Source: Euonymus europaeus (lineage: Eukaryota; Streptophyta; Magnoliopsida; Celastrales; Celastraceae). Taken from it: DNA of 64,000 nucleotides. Positions 11,676-23,501 of the stretch are shown piece after piece (the stretch's first letter is position 1; each line of letters opens with the position of its first letter). The DNA lies in contig OY756965.1 of assembly GCA_963580455.1 (NCBI GenBank), forward strand, positions 1,438,501 through 1,502,500, written 5' to 3'. The notes beneath the pieces were generated by a model, which saw only the letters and a list, made by a program, of their open reading frames with translations, searched no databases and was not told the DNA's origin. The position numbers and the translations under genes were made by a program.

Positions 11676-12875
11676 ATGAATAACAGTGAAGATAACGTGC
11701 AGAGCTCAGTAACCATGATCCATAATCTTCCCCATGAAATCATTCTAGACATCCTGTCAAGACTGCCGATAGAATCATTAGTCCAAATCAAGTTCATATG
11801 CCGAGCCTGGCGAAGTTTCTCTCAGGATCCTGTTCTTATTCGCATGCATTATTCCCGCATAATTCAGAATGATCCAGCTCTCATCTTACACTCAGATTGT
11901 CCAGTCCAAAACGAGATTTACTGTTTAGATTCTTCTTCTTTTTGTTTGGAAGATAACAGGATGGTGAAGAAAATTCACGTGCCTTCAACCCTGCCAGCGT
12001 TTGATTTAGTAGCATCCTGTAATGGCTTGCTATGCTTGACTGATTCATTGCACCGGAATACTCTCTATATCATCAATCCCTTCACTAAGAACTGCAGAGA
12101 GCTGCCTCCGTCAACAATCTGTTCAAAAAAGTCAGTGTTTGATCACAACGCAGTTTTTGGTTTTGGTTACACTCCAAAATCAAGAGAGTACAAAGTGATC
12201 AAGATAGCAAATCATGGAGGTCAATACCGATGCCGGGCTGGATTCGTTCCCACAAATGCAGAGATTGAAGTTCTCACCATTGGCAGCTCAACATGGAGAG
12301 CTCTGCAAAATCTACCTTCCAATTTCATTAAATCATCGTCGCCTGCGTTAGTCAATGGAAGGCTTCATTGGATCACTTGGCAGCATAGAGTAGCTCGTAA
12401 GTTTCTCGCATTTGATATAGCCAGCGAGGAATTCCATGAGATACCAAAACCAGATTGTAATAGCTTTGAGAAGTATAATTCTCATCTGGTAGTTCTGAGA
12501 GGTTGCCTTGCAGCAGTTACTGAGCAGGGCAAAGGTGGTGATATTCTTGATATTTGGGTTATGAGAGAATACAATGTGAAGGAGTCATGGATTAAGGAAT
12601 TCAGTATTGGTGCTTACGTTCCGAAAGGATTGGAATCAACAGATGATTTATCTGTCAGAACTTCGAGCTATTTTCTGAACAAGAATTGCGTTCGAGTTCT
12701 ATGCATTTTGAAAAATGAAGAGATTTTGTTATTGTACAAGTGCAGAGCTCTTGTTTCTTATGACCCAACAAGTGGAGAATTCAAGGATCTTGTGTATCAA
12801 GGAATGCCTAATTGGTTCAAAGCTGTTGTTCATGTGGGCAGCCTTAACTGGATTGATCACCCTGTTGATGTGTGA
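11676..12875 (+). CDS. F-box protein with F-box-associated (FBA) domain
   Basis: Intronless frame of 399 residues starting MNNSEDN. The F-box lies at about residues 15-55 (LPHEIILDILSRLPIESLVQ...RAWRSF). The repeat signatures of the FBA interaction domain follow: SCNGLLCL, YIINPFTKN, FGFGYTPKSREYKVIK, EVLTIGSSTWR, LVNGRLHW, and a C-terminal VHVGSLNWID. Such proteins are substrate receptors of SCF ubiquitin ligases: the F-box binds SKP1/ASK and the FBA domain selects the target. The substrate is unknown. A TATA-like tattatata lies near 11572. The intact gene faces a paralogue at 14656-15879 and sits near a dead copy at 17504, so this is a local F-box expansion, typical of the fast-evolving plant F-box families. 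Confidence 0.92.
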   Translation: MNNSEDNVQSSVTMIHNLPHEIILDILSRLPIESLVQIKFICRAWRSFSQDPVLIRMHYSRIIQNDPALILHSDCPVQNEIYCLDSSSFCLEDNRMVKKIHVPSTLPAFDLVASCNGLLCLTDSLHRNTLYIINPFTKNCRELPPSTICSKKSVFDHNAVFGFGYTPKSREYKVIKIANHGGQYRCRAGFVPTNAEIEVLTIGSSTWRALQNLPSNFIKSSSPALVNGRLHWITWQHRVARKFLAFDIASEEFHEIPKPDCNSFEKYNSHLVVLRGCLAAVTEQGKGGDILDIWVMREYNVKESWIKEFSIGAYVPKGLESTDDLSVRTSSYFLNKNCVRVLCILKNEEILLLYKCRALVSYDPTSGEFKDLVYQGMPNWFKAVVHVGSLNWIDHPVDV

Positions 12876-14309
12876 AGTTTTTCTAGATTAGCAGAATGTG
12901 CAATACATGCTTCAGTTCCTGAGTTACTGACAGTCTTCTACTTGTTGTTTCTTTTGTGTCCCCCTCCTGATCTTGTAAACGATCTACAAGTATGAATAAC
13001 CTGGAGTTTTTCTCCAGACAAAGGCTGTGAATATTTTAGGATCGCACGGTTTTGTTCTTCCCAAACAGTCTTACTTAATGGTATTTGAATCCACTAAAAA
13101 AAAACCCTTACATGGATAGAGACAAAATTTTCTTATAAACTCACAACAATACAACATTGAAGTTATCCTAGCGATGTGATGTGGGATATTAACATATATT
13201 CCTATATACTGAAAAGATGTACAGATAGAATGACAAATGCACTAGTACCCAACAATTCAAACAGGAAAGATAGAGCATGTGCAAAACCAGAAAGTTCAAA
13301 GGCTATGTGTAGAGTAGGTGAGGCAGGCATACAAAACAAACTACGGCACTGCCTTTGGCTCACAGATTTTGGCCCACAAGAGATGGTGGACGACTAGTGT
13401 GAAAAGATGTGCTCAACACAACTTGTCAAGGACCAGACAAAGTGTTTTTATTTCCTTTGTTCACATTGTTGAATCATATTTTACGTTAGGAAAGTAAGCA
13501 AAGCATTGTTGGTTGGTGACACTCTCATCCCAAGCGTTTGTTTAGTTGAAAAGCAGGACCTCTTGTTTTCTCTTTTCTTGGGGCGGTGGATTCACAATAC
13601 TTTCTCATTAGACTTGTTAATTCCAATCTTATCACTCTCTTTAACAAGAGCAAACCCTAAAGCCATCTTGTGAGAAAAACAGAACAAGAAATGGAGAACC
13701 CACTATCTTATTATCAGTTGGGTGTACCAAAATCCAAAGTCTTTGATATTGGTCGTTGAACAAGATAATAAAACAAATACATTAACTTAAAAATCAAGGA
13801 GGCCATGTTCAGACTGAGACTGGCAATATGGTCCATTTTTGGGGTCAAACTTCCAAGCAAGATAATATCAGAATGTAAATATCTTATTTTGTGTTTGGCT
13901 ATCACTATGCAAGCAATGACCAGCAAGCAGCCAAACATGACATCTGTATGTCTTTACTTTAATAGCGGGCTGTTGTTATTCAAATATTTCAAATGTGAAA
14001 CCATCCGCAGGATCCCTTAGAATAAAACCAAAACAAGGCATCATGGCAATCAAGAACTTACTCAGAAAAGCTATTCAGAAAACAATCAAGAAGAGAATAT
14101 TATCAGTAATGTCTATGGTCAAACAAGACAGCATGCAAGAGATGCTCAAACTGCATTGAAAATTAACATAGAACCTTGGAAGGTAAATCTCATCAACTGT
14201 ACTAAACCCATATATTGTTATATCATTTGCAATTCACAATAGTAAAGGTAAATAACTCTCGTGCACAATGCTCCCACAGTGTGGAAGGTCAAGACAGAGT
14301 ATGAAACAA
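12876..14309. other. Intergenic between convergent F-box genes
   Basis: No convincing gene. Frames at 13176-13397, 13714-13938 and 13805-14020 overlap or lack motifs. The region holds the 3' UTR of the first F-box gene and unclassified sequence. Confidence 0.4.
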
Positions 14310-14560
14310 CCCTCCCGAGTCCCGGTATCAAAGCAAGAGCCTTGTGAAGTGGGTGTGACCTTTGATGTGCAGAATGGCCCTAGTATAGCTGATTCATTGC
14401 AAGCCCTCCCGGGTCCCAGCACCTTAGCAGGAGCCTTGCGAAGTAGGTGTGACCTTTGATGTGAAGCAACCTGTAGTATAGTTGATTCATTGCAAGCCCT
14501 CCCGAGTCCCGGCACCTTAGCAGGAGCCTAGCAAAGTGGGAGTGACCTTTGATGCAAAAC
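14310..14560. repeat. Minisatellite, three units of about 94 bp
   Basis: Units begin ccctcccgagtccc at 14310, ccctcccgggtccc at 14404 and ccctcccgagtccc at 14497 (periods 94 and 93). Each contains gtgacctttgatg near its end; the first two also carry tagtatag-tgattcattgcaag before the next unit. The third unit is cut short. The short frames called across this block are repeat artefacts. Confidence 0.85.
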
Positions 14561-14655
14561 ATGCATTTAATATCTTACAATGTGATGAAGACACTCCAGA
14601 ATTCAGATAGAATTCCATTTAAGTTTTGAATAAGCTCACATGAAATAGAGAGGGT

Positions 14656-15879
14656 TTATATGTAACTGGGGGTGTCAATCCAATTGAGGCTGCCCACATG
14701 AACAACTGTTTGAAACCAATTAGGTGTTCCTTGAAGCGCAAGATCCCTGAACTTCCCCTGCTTCGGGTCATAAGAAGCAAGGACTCTGTTTTTGTACTCC
14801 AACAGAACCTCACCATTTTTCAATTGACACAAAACTCTCACTACTCTTCCATTGGAGGCATTCCAGTTCTTGAAAGGCTGCTCCAGATTTTGTTTCAGTC
14901 CCTTTGGCATGTAAGACCCAACATTGAATTCTTTAACCCATGACTCCTTCACATTATATTCTTTCATGACCCAGATCTCCAATCTTCCATAACTGCAATA
15001 AACAGCCGCAGAAAGGCACCCTCTTAGTACTGCCAGATGATAATTACACCTATTTAGTCCACCACAATCTGGTTTTTGAACCTCCGAGAATCTCTCATCG
15101 GCTAAGTCGAATGAGATGATTCTGCGAGCTGGGTTGCATCTGCGCGGTCGACTAGCCCAATGAAGTCTTCCATTAACCAATGCCTCTGAGTGCAGGCGAA
15201 CAAGCTGGTATGGTACTTTGCCTAAACTTCTCCAACTGGAGCTGCCTAGTGTTAGAATTTGAACCTCTGATTGTGTATATATCATTCTACGCGAACGCTG
15301 ATAGGTACTACTATTTCCATTCCTATAATAAACTATCTTGACTACCTTGTATTCCTTGGTTATCTGACTAAACCCAAATCCAAAAACCACTTCTTGATCT
15401 GGGTATTGAAAAGATTTGGGCAATTCTACATAATTGGCTGTGAAAGGATTGTATAAATAAAGTGCTTCATTGAAAAAAGAATCAGATAAGCACAACAAGC
15501 CATGACAAGAACCTACCACATCAAATTCAGGCATCTTTGCTTGAAAGGGCGTATGCAATCTCTTCACCTTCTCTTTCTTGTCTTCCTCAGATAAATACAG
15601 AAAGTGAAGTTGATTCCGGATTGGGAGATCGCAGTGAAATATGAGACAAGGATCGTCCTCGGATATGAGGGAGAGATGGATATTAGTAAATTGAGGGTTT
15701 TGTGCTAAGATTCTCCAACCTCTGCAAACAAGCTTGAATTGAACCAAAGACGTGATGGGTAATCTCAAAAGTATGTCAATTACGATGTCAGTAGGCAATC
15801 GCTCCATACCAGTAATTTGTAAATCATCTTCAAGCTTGGTCCTTCTCTTCTTGCCCGGTCTCTCAAGATCAGAGTCCAT
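14656..15879 (-). CDS. F-box protein with FBA domain, inverted paralogue
   Basis: Intronless, 407 residues from the ATG at 15879 (MDSDLERPGKKRR). The open frame continues 24 codons upstream but contains no earlier ATG. A basic N-terminal patch (GKKRRTK) precedes the F-box (LPTDIVIDILLRLPITSLVQ...CRGWR). The FBA signatures match the gene at 11676 in the same order: SCHGLLCLSDS, LYNPFTANY, FGFGFSQITKEYKVVKI, QILTLGSSSWRSL, LVNGRLHW, IWVMKEYNVKESW, ending VHVGSLNWID. Predicted role: SCF substrate receptor, substrate unknown. It is in opposite orientation to the first gene, so the pair is an inverted duplication with converging 3' ends. Confidence 0.92.
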   Translation of the reverse strand: MDSDLERPGKKRRTKLEDDLQITGMERLPTDIVIDILLRLPITSLVQFKLVCRGWRILAQNPQFTNIHLSLISEDDPCLIFHCDLPIRNQLHFLYLSEEDKKEKVKRLHTPFQAKMPEFDVVGSCHGLLCLSDSFFNEALYLYNPFTANYVELPKSFQYPDQEVVFGFGFSQITKEYKVVKIVYYRNGNSSTYQRSRRMIYTQSEVQILTLGSSSWRSLGKVPYQLVRLHSEALVNGRLHWASRPRRCNPARRIISFDLADERFSEVQKPDCGGLNRCNYHLAVLRGCLSAAVYCSYGRLEIWVMKEYNVKESWVKEFNVGSYMPKGLKQNLEQPFKNWNASNGRVVRVLCQLKNGEVLLEYKNRVLASYDPKQGKFRDLALQGTPNWFQTVVHVGSLNWIDTPSYI

Positions 15880-17503
15880 TGAATGGCACCCAGAAAAATC
15901 AGGGAAGTGGGTTGTTAGGAGATTTCTCGAAGCTGCTCTTGCAGATAACAATGGTGGACTTTGATAAGATTATCACCGTATTTTAATGACAAAAAAAGAG
16001 AAACGGAAACCAAAAGGAAGTTGTGTTTGTATGGGATCCACCATTGAATAATGCTTCTGTGATGAAAAAAAAAAGTAGGGTTTTTTTTAATACAGAGAGA
16101 GCTGATGAATGGAGCCCGACATCAATCTGCACCGTTCAATCCTAAAAGTACAACGACCTAACACGCTAAACACCTATTGATGATGATCCCGCAACTCATT
16201 AATTTAGGGTAAAAATAAAAATAAAAATAAAAAACAACAAAATTGACAATTAATTTAATAAAGAAGAAAAAAATTGTTTCTTTCTTTCTACTTGCCTTGC
16301 CCGTGTTCACCCATATATGACAAGATGCTAGGAATAATTCTGCTGAAAAAACATTGCCAAGAAATGCCCACCAAAATGTTAGAGTAGGCTAAAAAAATTA
16401 GGGCAGTCAAAGATAGATTTTTTGATATTTTTAGTCAAATTATTTAGTCAGTTATCGATCGATTGGTTGGGTTTTAAGTCGATTTTAGTATAAAAAAAAT
16501 GTGTACAATCGAATCAATTCGATTTTGTCGATTTTTTTATAGCCCGATCAAAAGCTTTCCAATAAAACACTCAAAAAATGAGCAACAAATGAATGACCAA
16601 CCAAAATTAGTAGGCCTGTCATATTCATTCTATGATCATACAGGTATTAAGAGTTAATTTTTATATTAATTTAACCGAACGAACATTCATTTATCAATAA
16701 TTATTGTGGTTATCAGTCGATTATGGCTATTTATAATTAAAAACTAATCAAATTTGATTATTGATCGATTCAGTTAGTTATTTGAAACAAACGCAATATA
16801 ATTTTTTGAGCCGAAAGTCTGTGTGATCCTATTAAACGTACATTTTCACCTATAATTTGACCCCTCTTAAGTTGGATGAAACTTGGAGCATATGGGTTAT
16901 GAATGATTATGGTGAGCCAGAGTATGGACTAAATTGTACTTGGTGGAAATAAAAAACGATGACACTTGCAGGATTGGTGGATGAAGGTGAATTCACGATT
17001 ATTAAAAAGAGTTGGCTGTTTACCTATTATCACATTCTTGAGAAATTTAAGAATCTTCAAGTCTTTCATCCCACTCATCTAACACACACAACTCCCCCCA
17101 CCACCCAAAATGAAATTTTTTCTTAATTTTTGTTCTATCCATTTGAGTATTTTAGTGATCTCGTATTATCATATGGTTGGTTTGGTTTGGAAGAAAAAAA
17201 AATAATATATATATATATCACGAACTCTAAGACCTATAACCTAATCCCTAAACCTCAAATTTTAAATCATAAATTGTAAATCCTATGGTAAGCCTCCAAC
17301 TCTAAACCTAAATAATCCATAAATCCTAATTACACAACAAAAATATCCCAAAAAAAATGATCTGGAGGGCAATTATCGCTAATCACAGCTTACAGTGCCC
17401 TATTTAAAATAATTAATCAGATTCCTAATACTTAAAAGACACATGCAGAGTACAAATAATGCTTACCTAAAGAGAGGAAAAGGCTTCCTGTCGCCAACTC
17501 GTA
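15880..17503. other. Intergenic, AT-rich
   Basis: Contains an (AAAAT)n tract at about 16208-16233, a dispersed-repeat copy at 16425-16560 and degenerate ctaaacct text at 17220-17340. No open frame with family motifs. Confidence 0.4.
16425..16560. repeat. Dispersed repeat, copy 2 of 3
   Basis: gttatcgatcgattgg, ttttaagtcgattttag and attcgattttgtcgattttt match the word pattern of 6775-6900 and 41190-41310. Non-coding. Confidence 0.35.
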
Positions 17504-18608
17504 ATGAAGAACAGGAGAGGAAGAAAGTACAGAGAGAGGCACTGCATCGAGGAAGATAGGAGATTGTCATTGCCTCCAGATATTCTACTCATGGACATTC
17601 TCTCCCGTCTCCCCCATGAAGACAATAATTCAATCCAGGTGTGTATGCAAAACCTGGCAGAGGTTACTCTTTGAATAATTGAATCTTACTTGGCATCTTT
17701 GCTGCAACTCCAGGCACGATCGTGACACTAGTTCTCCAGAGTGAATCCAAACAGGGTCCTTGCAACTTCTACATGGTTGAGCTTGAATCAGGCTTCCATG
17801 GAGTCATGAAATTCAACCCAAGAAAAACCTTCCTACCCGTCACCGTCGAGCTCTTGGGTTCTTGTAATGGACTGCTCTGCTTGTTTGCTTTGAATTCGAT
17901 TAGAAGTCATTACCTCTGCAATCCAATTACTGGTCAGTATATTACTAGCCCTTCTAATGCAATGAAGCAAAAAGGGGTTGGTAAATTAGTTATATCTGTT
18001 CATGGATTTGGTTTCAATCCAGAAACCAATCAATATATGATCCTAAGGGTTACCCAAAAGGCCAAAATAAATATAATCAGCCTGACACAAATTTGCGGAG
18101 TGAAGGCGCTTCCCTATACTTCTCCAGTTCTCTGTTCATAAATTCTTTAGTATTCCACTGAATGGCACACTTCACTGGATTGCTGAAAGATATGGGTCTA
18201 GCATTATATGCTCCCTCAAGATTGATACCAAGAAAACTAGCACAATTGCCACGCCTTCCAGGTTTAATGGGGTTGATACTGAGATAGTGTTGGCAGTTTT
18301 AGAAGGCTGTCGTAACATGTGACAATACGAGTCTATATAAGCTTGAGATCTGGTTGCTGAACAAGTATGGAGTGGAGTCATCATGGACTAAAGAGATTGT
18401 TATAGCCGAAACATCGCTTCCAAAGGAGCTTCAGGACAGTGTTCTGAAACCGATTATGAAACTCAAGAATGGAGAGGTTTTGATCCAAAATGACTGTAGC
18501 TACATGATTTTGTATGAAACAAGGAGGGGGAGTTTTGTCAAAGTCTCGATAGGCATGATCAGGCACGAATTCAAAGCTGCTGCTCATGTTGCTAGTTTCA
18601 CATTCTAG
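17504..18608 (+). pseudogene. F-box/FBA pseudogene
   Basis: The ATG at 17504 opens MKNRRGRK and an F-box start (LPPDILLMDILSRLP). At about 17640 the frame breaks: the next F-box words, CKTWQRLL, are readable one frame over and are followed by a stop. The FBA body resumes at 17722-18141 (LLGSCNGLLCLF, YLCNPITGQY, VHGFGFNPETNQYMI). It shifts again at about 18146 (PLNGTLHWIAERYG) to a stop near 18320, then resumes at about 18354-18608 (KYGVESSWTKE, IMKLKNGEVLI). At least three frame breaks and two in-frame stops argue for a dead gene rather than unusual splicing. The sequence is more divergent from the two intact F-box genes than those are from each other. Confidence 0.85.
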
Positions 18609-19088
18609 AGGGAGAATTGTTTACTGTTTGAATGATCAGAAGTCTATCTCTATCTCTATCTCAATAAGAATGCCATGGAGCATAAGTCCAATTTCACAAA
18701 ATTAACAGATATTACCAAATGTATCTATGCTAATTTCATCCCAATAAATGATAAATGCAACAACAGTAAGTAATCAACCCTAGTTTCCTTTTCCAATTCT
18801 TTAGGTACAAGGATCTAAACAAGTACAACTATTTCCTTCCATTCTCTCCACTCTGCTTGGTTTTCCTCTTCGTTTCTCTTCGAATGTGATTGTAAACAAC
18901 AGCCACATTAGAAACTTCCCTCAGTTCTGTGTCCATCTTTATCTGATTTTCTCTGTGGCTAGTAGACTGTTTAAAAGTTACATGACAATTAGAACCTCTG
19001 TGTACAATTACTCAAGGCCGATTTGATGGATGTACCTGCTAATGCTATTCCTAATTTTTAAAGGTACAAAAAACAAGAATTAGTATTT

Positions 19089-21176
19089 TCAGCATACTGC
19101 ATTTGGGTTAACTGGATTGGCAAGAACCACCATATCAAGGCAAGTACCATCAATCTCATTCACCCTAGTTCCTGATTCACCATTGCACTTCTCATCTAAC
19201 CTACCCTTCAAACCTGAACTTGAACGAGCAGCCATATCAAGATCAGAAACGTTGTTCACTTCTGTTGAAGCTGACTTGACATTGTGTTTCTCATTTGAAT
19301 TGCATTCACGAACCATGATAGAATGGGATACCGTTTCAAAGTTTGCAACACCACTTACTTCTAACTTCCTACTCTTACTCTTGACTAGTTGCTTTGATTC
19401 AGCATTGACAATGCGATCAGTATGGCTAACAACCATATCAAGACAACTGGTGAAACCTTCCATGAGTTTTGTGTCTGACTCACCTCTATGGTTGGCATCC
19501 GAACTAGCTGGGTTGTGGGTAAGTCTCCTTGCAGGAGGCACGTCATGGTCATGCTGTCCCTCGTAAGAGTTTATCACCAGTGATGGGTCATGAGCTGCCA
19601 TCTCTACATGTTTCTTTGCAGGACAGCCACAAGTTGAGCACCTATAGTAACTTCTACAAAATGAGAAAAACGTAATTCTGAATCAAATTAAGAGTAATGC
19701 TATAAAGCTAATGTAGCAAGTTAAGGAAATAGCAGTACTTTAAGCATGGTCAAAGACCAGCTGTAAATGAGATACAAAACTGAAATGTAAGAAAATATAT
19801 CTCACATCCGATAGGCAACATAGCCATATAATGTTGAAAATTAGCTCCTCTTTTATATGAACATTAACATCAGGATCACAACTGAACATATGACCCAGTG
19901 GTAAAGTTGTGCGTGCAACCTAGAGGCCAAATGTGCAACTCTTGGAACCAGCCTATCTTACATACTATTTATCCCCAACCCTGCCCCTATAGAAGTCTTG
20001 TACACATGAGTTGTTTACTTTTTTATTTACCTTGGATTTGGGTTACCTTTCACTAATTTCTGCCCATATTTGCGCCATCGGTATCCATCATTTACGCAAT
20101 CTACTTCACTTAAAGTGTGGACAACCGTACGTGGTTTACTAGTTGGTTTATCCACCAGAGTTGCATCACCTTTACGATTCCCTTTCTTCCTGCTTGATAT
20201 ACATAGCAAAAAGGATAAGCTAAAAAATTAGAATCATCTATTTAAGATGAACAAACAAAAGGAGAGCGTTCACTAACATACATTCGTTTTGCATTTGGAC
20301 TGACAATAGTATCAACCTCGTATCTTGTCCTGCTTGAATCCGAAAACGTAACTTTCACATCATTCTTTGATGCAACAGTAGAAGAAAGTTGAGGAGTATT
20401 TGTTGCCTCAATCTCACGAGGTTTCTGGTTGTCTACATGACATAATTATTCTCCATATATGAGAGCGCAAAAATGATTAAATAACCCATCAACCCTAAGA
20501 GGAAACAAGAAAGAAAGTATAATACTACCTTCTTACCTTCCATGCCAGATAAAGAGGATTCATCTCTTTTTTCTTCAACAACTGACAAAACAACTCCAAC
20601 CTCTACAGGGAGGTTGTCTCGAGGTTTAGGATGATCATGATGACCAAAGGAGATAATATGTATAATCTGTCCATTTAGGGAAATCTCCAATTGCTTTTTC
20701 ACTTGGCATCTTGGATGTGTGCATTTATAATAACTCCGTATAAGCTCATTGCCTTCCATAATTTTCTGCCTGCATTTAACATGTTTCTGCCCATATTTTC
20801 GCCAGTGATATCCATCCTCTGACACTTTCTCACGTATAATAGGTGGAGTACTTCCGTGTTGACTAGATTGAAAAGTGATGGAATTGGAACCCCCATCAAG
20901 GGATTCTGAGACCTTCTCGGGTATGGCCGAAATGCTACCTTCTTGATCAATCCGCAATATATGGCTCCCAGCATCAGGCTCTTGTGATGCTTTCCCAGGT
21001 ATAATGGGGGCAGTCCTTCCTTCAAGGTTAGATTGTGATGCCTGAATTCCACTTTCAGCAATATGTTGAGATACGTTACCCACATCATCAAGAATCATCT
21101 CTGAAGCATCAGGCTCCCCTACTTGCAGCAATTTATTAGAAGCAACTTCATTTTGTATTTCTCCTGAAGAAACCAT
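19089..21176 (-). CDS. Group I WRKY transcription factor (AtWRKY1-like)
   Basis: Exons 21176-20537, 20432-20282, 20189-20031 and 19653-19089 splice in phase to 504 residues. Two WRKY domains are present. The first is WRKYGQK at about residues 125-131, then a seven-residue insertion, then [10 protein letters not shown] and HHDHPKP. The second is WRKYGQK at about 302-308, then GNPNPR, CSTCGC and HDHDVPP. The third intron splits the PR of domain 2, the diagnostic intron of plant WRKY genes. Two domains with C2H2 ligands place it in group I. The KKQLE and HDHPKP context and the length resemble AtWRKY1/ZAP1. It should act in the nucleus on W-box promoters. The C-terminal domain, the main DNA binder in group I, is intact. 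The Ser/Thr-rich 60-residue stretches between and after the domains look disordered. Confidence 0.92.
19890..20005 (+). mobile_element. Degenerate tRNA-derived SINE in WRKY intron 3
   Basis: An A-box-like start (cccagtggtaaagttgtg), gcaacctagaggccaaatgtgcaa around the B-box position, then cttggaaccagcct and a cccctatagaagtcttg-like body recall the tRNA-related heads of plant Au-type SINEs. It is diverged and no target-site duplication was resolved. Confidence 0.4.
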
Positions 21177-21285
21177 GTGAACTTAAGAACTTCCAAGTTC
21201 TATCAGAATTGGAACTGGATCAATTAGCCATTACTGCAATTGACCATAGTTCTGGACAGATATCATATCGGCTGGTTGTTTAAGC

Positions 21286-22329
21286 CTGAAGAAGAATTCA
21301 TAAAGCTTAGATCAACAACATTAAGAACTGCTAACCAGAAATAACTTATTAAGCAGAAAATTAAGTAAATGAGAGAGATTTCATGCAACTAAACAAGAGA
21401 CTTGGATGCATAAAACGAAATTGTAAAAGATCCACAACAATTGTTCCAAGAAAATTTTCCATGGATGCTTGACCAACAATTTTGGTATGATACAGGAATA
21501 CACCACATTAACATAAATAAATGCAGTAGCGAGAGAAATCAAAATTCCATTTTTATTCTTGTTTCCCAATGTCAAACCCAATGGTCCAAAATGACAACAC
21601 AAATCTCTCAGGTTTAACTCAACTACTCGCATCCGTTCAGACTGTTAAAAGTAAACAAATGCAGGCAAATGGGGCAGAAGGATTTAAAAGGAGCCATTAG
21701 ACTCAACAGCGTGATCTCCAAATCTAAAATGCAAGCTTAAAATTTTTACAGAATATTGCTTGCACAGCATACCCTGAGCCAAAAATCTTTAATTACAGAA
21801 AGGCATTTCCTAAAGCTTCATTAAATGCCATTTAATTAAACAATTGGGCATATCTAAATTATAAGGCTAGAATCGCCAACTTACTAATCAATAACTTCTA
21901 GCCCATATAGTTACAAATATATTCTCCAAAAAAAGCTTTTATCTTTTGTTTGGTTACAGGAAACTGAAGGAAACAAAGCATAGTACAGTAAGCCTGAAAA
22001 AGGAACAGCAGAATTAAGCTCAGGGGAGCTTAGGATCAAAGAATTATTTGCTTTCACATATTTCTGACAAGTAAAAATAGCCTCAAAACCACAATCTGCT
22101 ATCATTTCTTACGATTACCAGGTAAACAAATAGAAAACATCGCAATTTAGAGATCCTACTTCCTAGCCACCTATCTTCCACAGAATACAAATCAATTACA
22201 CATACTCTAACATATACGCCAGACTAGGTGAAAATTCAACATAAAACTAAGAAAACATTACATCAAGTACAAAGTGAAGATAAATTCACTTATGAACCCA
22301 AACAAATAACTCAACGCTAGATGAGTTAC
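21286..22329 (-). other. Probable 5' UTR intron of the WRKY gene
   Basis: Read on the minus strand, gggaacag|gtaact at 22330/22329 is a good donor and ttcttcttcag|gctta at 21286/21285 a good acceptor with a pyrimidine tract. The 1044 bases between carry only short frames. Removing it places the leader exon near 22330-22450 about 110 bases before the ATG. Confidence 0.55.
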
Positions 22330-22449
22330 CTGTTCCCATGAAAAACCCTAGCTTTTATTTTAAAGCGACTCCGGATTGGAGCCAGCGAGTCAAACACGGA
22401 GACAAAAGCGAGTCAGAGTTTAGAGGATCATCCACAACTGGACTCGTAG

Positions 22450-23501
22450 TAGAGGAGAGGAGTGGTCGGCTTCTGATTGGCTACGCGGAGGAACAGTGTA
22501 GGTATTGTGTGCTACGTGTTCACGAAGCCCAGGGAGGTTGTTTGTTTATGTGGACGTATCTACGTGGTTGAGGCCTGATGGCTGAAGGTCCTTTGTTGTG
22601 GATTGCATCGACGTTGGACTCACCGTGTAACGTGCGATCTTGTTCTAGCCAATCTTTACCCTCAGCTCGGCGAATATGGACTGGGGTCGTGGGCTTTCAC
22701 CCGGCCTAAGTCCCAAGTTAATCGGACTTGGGCAGCCCGACCTTAGGTCTTGGGCAGGTCTGAATCTCATTTCTGGGATCAAGCATTATTCAAAGTCGGA
22801 TCATTTGGGTAGGCCCGACACCTCAAACCCAAAAAAATGTGATATATGTATGTATAAATATACTAAATACATATACACTGTGACAGTACATGTATATATT
22901 GCACTCTGCAGAAATATATATATTAAAATCTGATTATTTAATTAGTATGTGTAATGTGATAAAAAAAAGTTAAAGCCTTACCTCAAACTCACAAGTCTAA
23001 GGCTCGGCTCGAAGGCTCAAACTTCGTAGGCCTAGGCGGGACTTGGGCTCAAGCTTTTGCACCAAACTCAGCCTTGCCTGAAGTCAATATTCAGACCAAT
23101 CTCGGCTCGGTGCCAACCCCTAAATTTGGGAGAAGTAGTTTTGAGATATTTTTAAAATAGTTGTTTTGACTAGTTATAAGAGTAGCGGTTTTGGATGTTT
23201 TAGTAGTGATTTTTAAAAGAGTTAAATCCAGTTCAATACTTGGGAAAGTATTAAAGCACCAATTTTGAAGAGTTTCGAAAATATTAAATTACTATTATGT
23301 CAATACAAATAGAGTCTAAAAAATAGGAGATGTGCTTGTGCTTCCAAAAGAGATATTGGAGTAGAAATGAGAGATCCTACATCGGAATAATGAGAGCTCC
23401 AGGAGTTTGATTGATTCGAAAGAACGAAAGAAGAGTAATCCGAGAATATGATTGATGAGGGTAAATAAGACAATAAATTTCAAAAACCCTCAAAATGCCC
23501 C
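22450..23501. repeat. Intergenic, unclassified repeat-like DNA
   Basis: 22676-22830 is rich in cttgggc, cccgacc and ggcccgac words. 22980-23110 carries similar words in the opposite sense (aaggctcggctcgaaggctc, ggcctaggcgggac, tcggctcggtgcc). This suggests remnants of a GC-rich repeat flanking an AT-rich centre. No coding capacity seen; the rest is AT-rich. Confidence 0.35.

Noticed and set aside
14234..14562. Cys/Ser-rich frames on both strands with repeating peptides
   Set aside because: They translate a 94-bp minisatellite; no start context and no conservation evidence.
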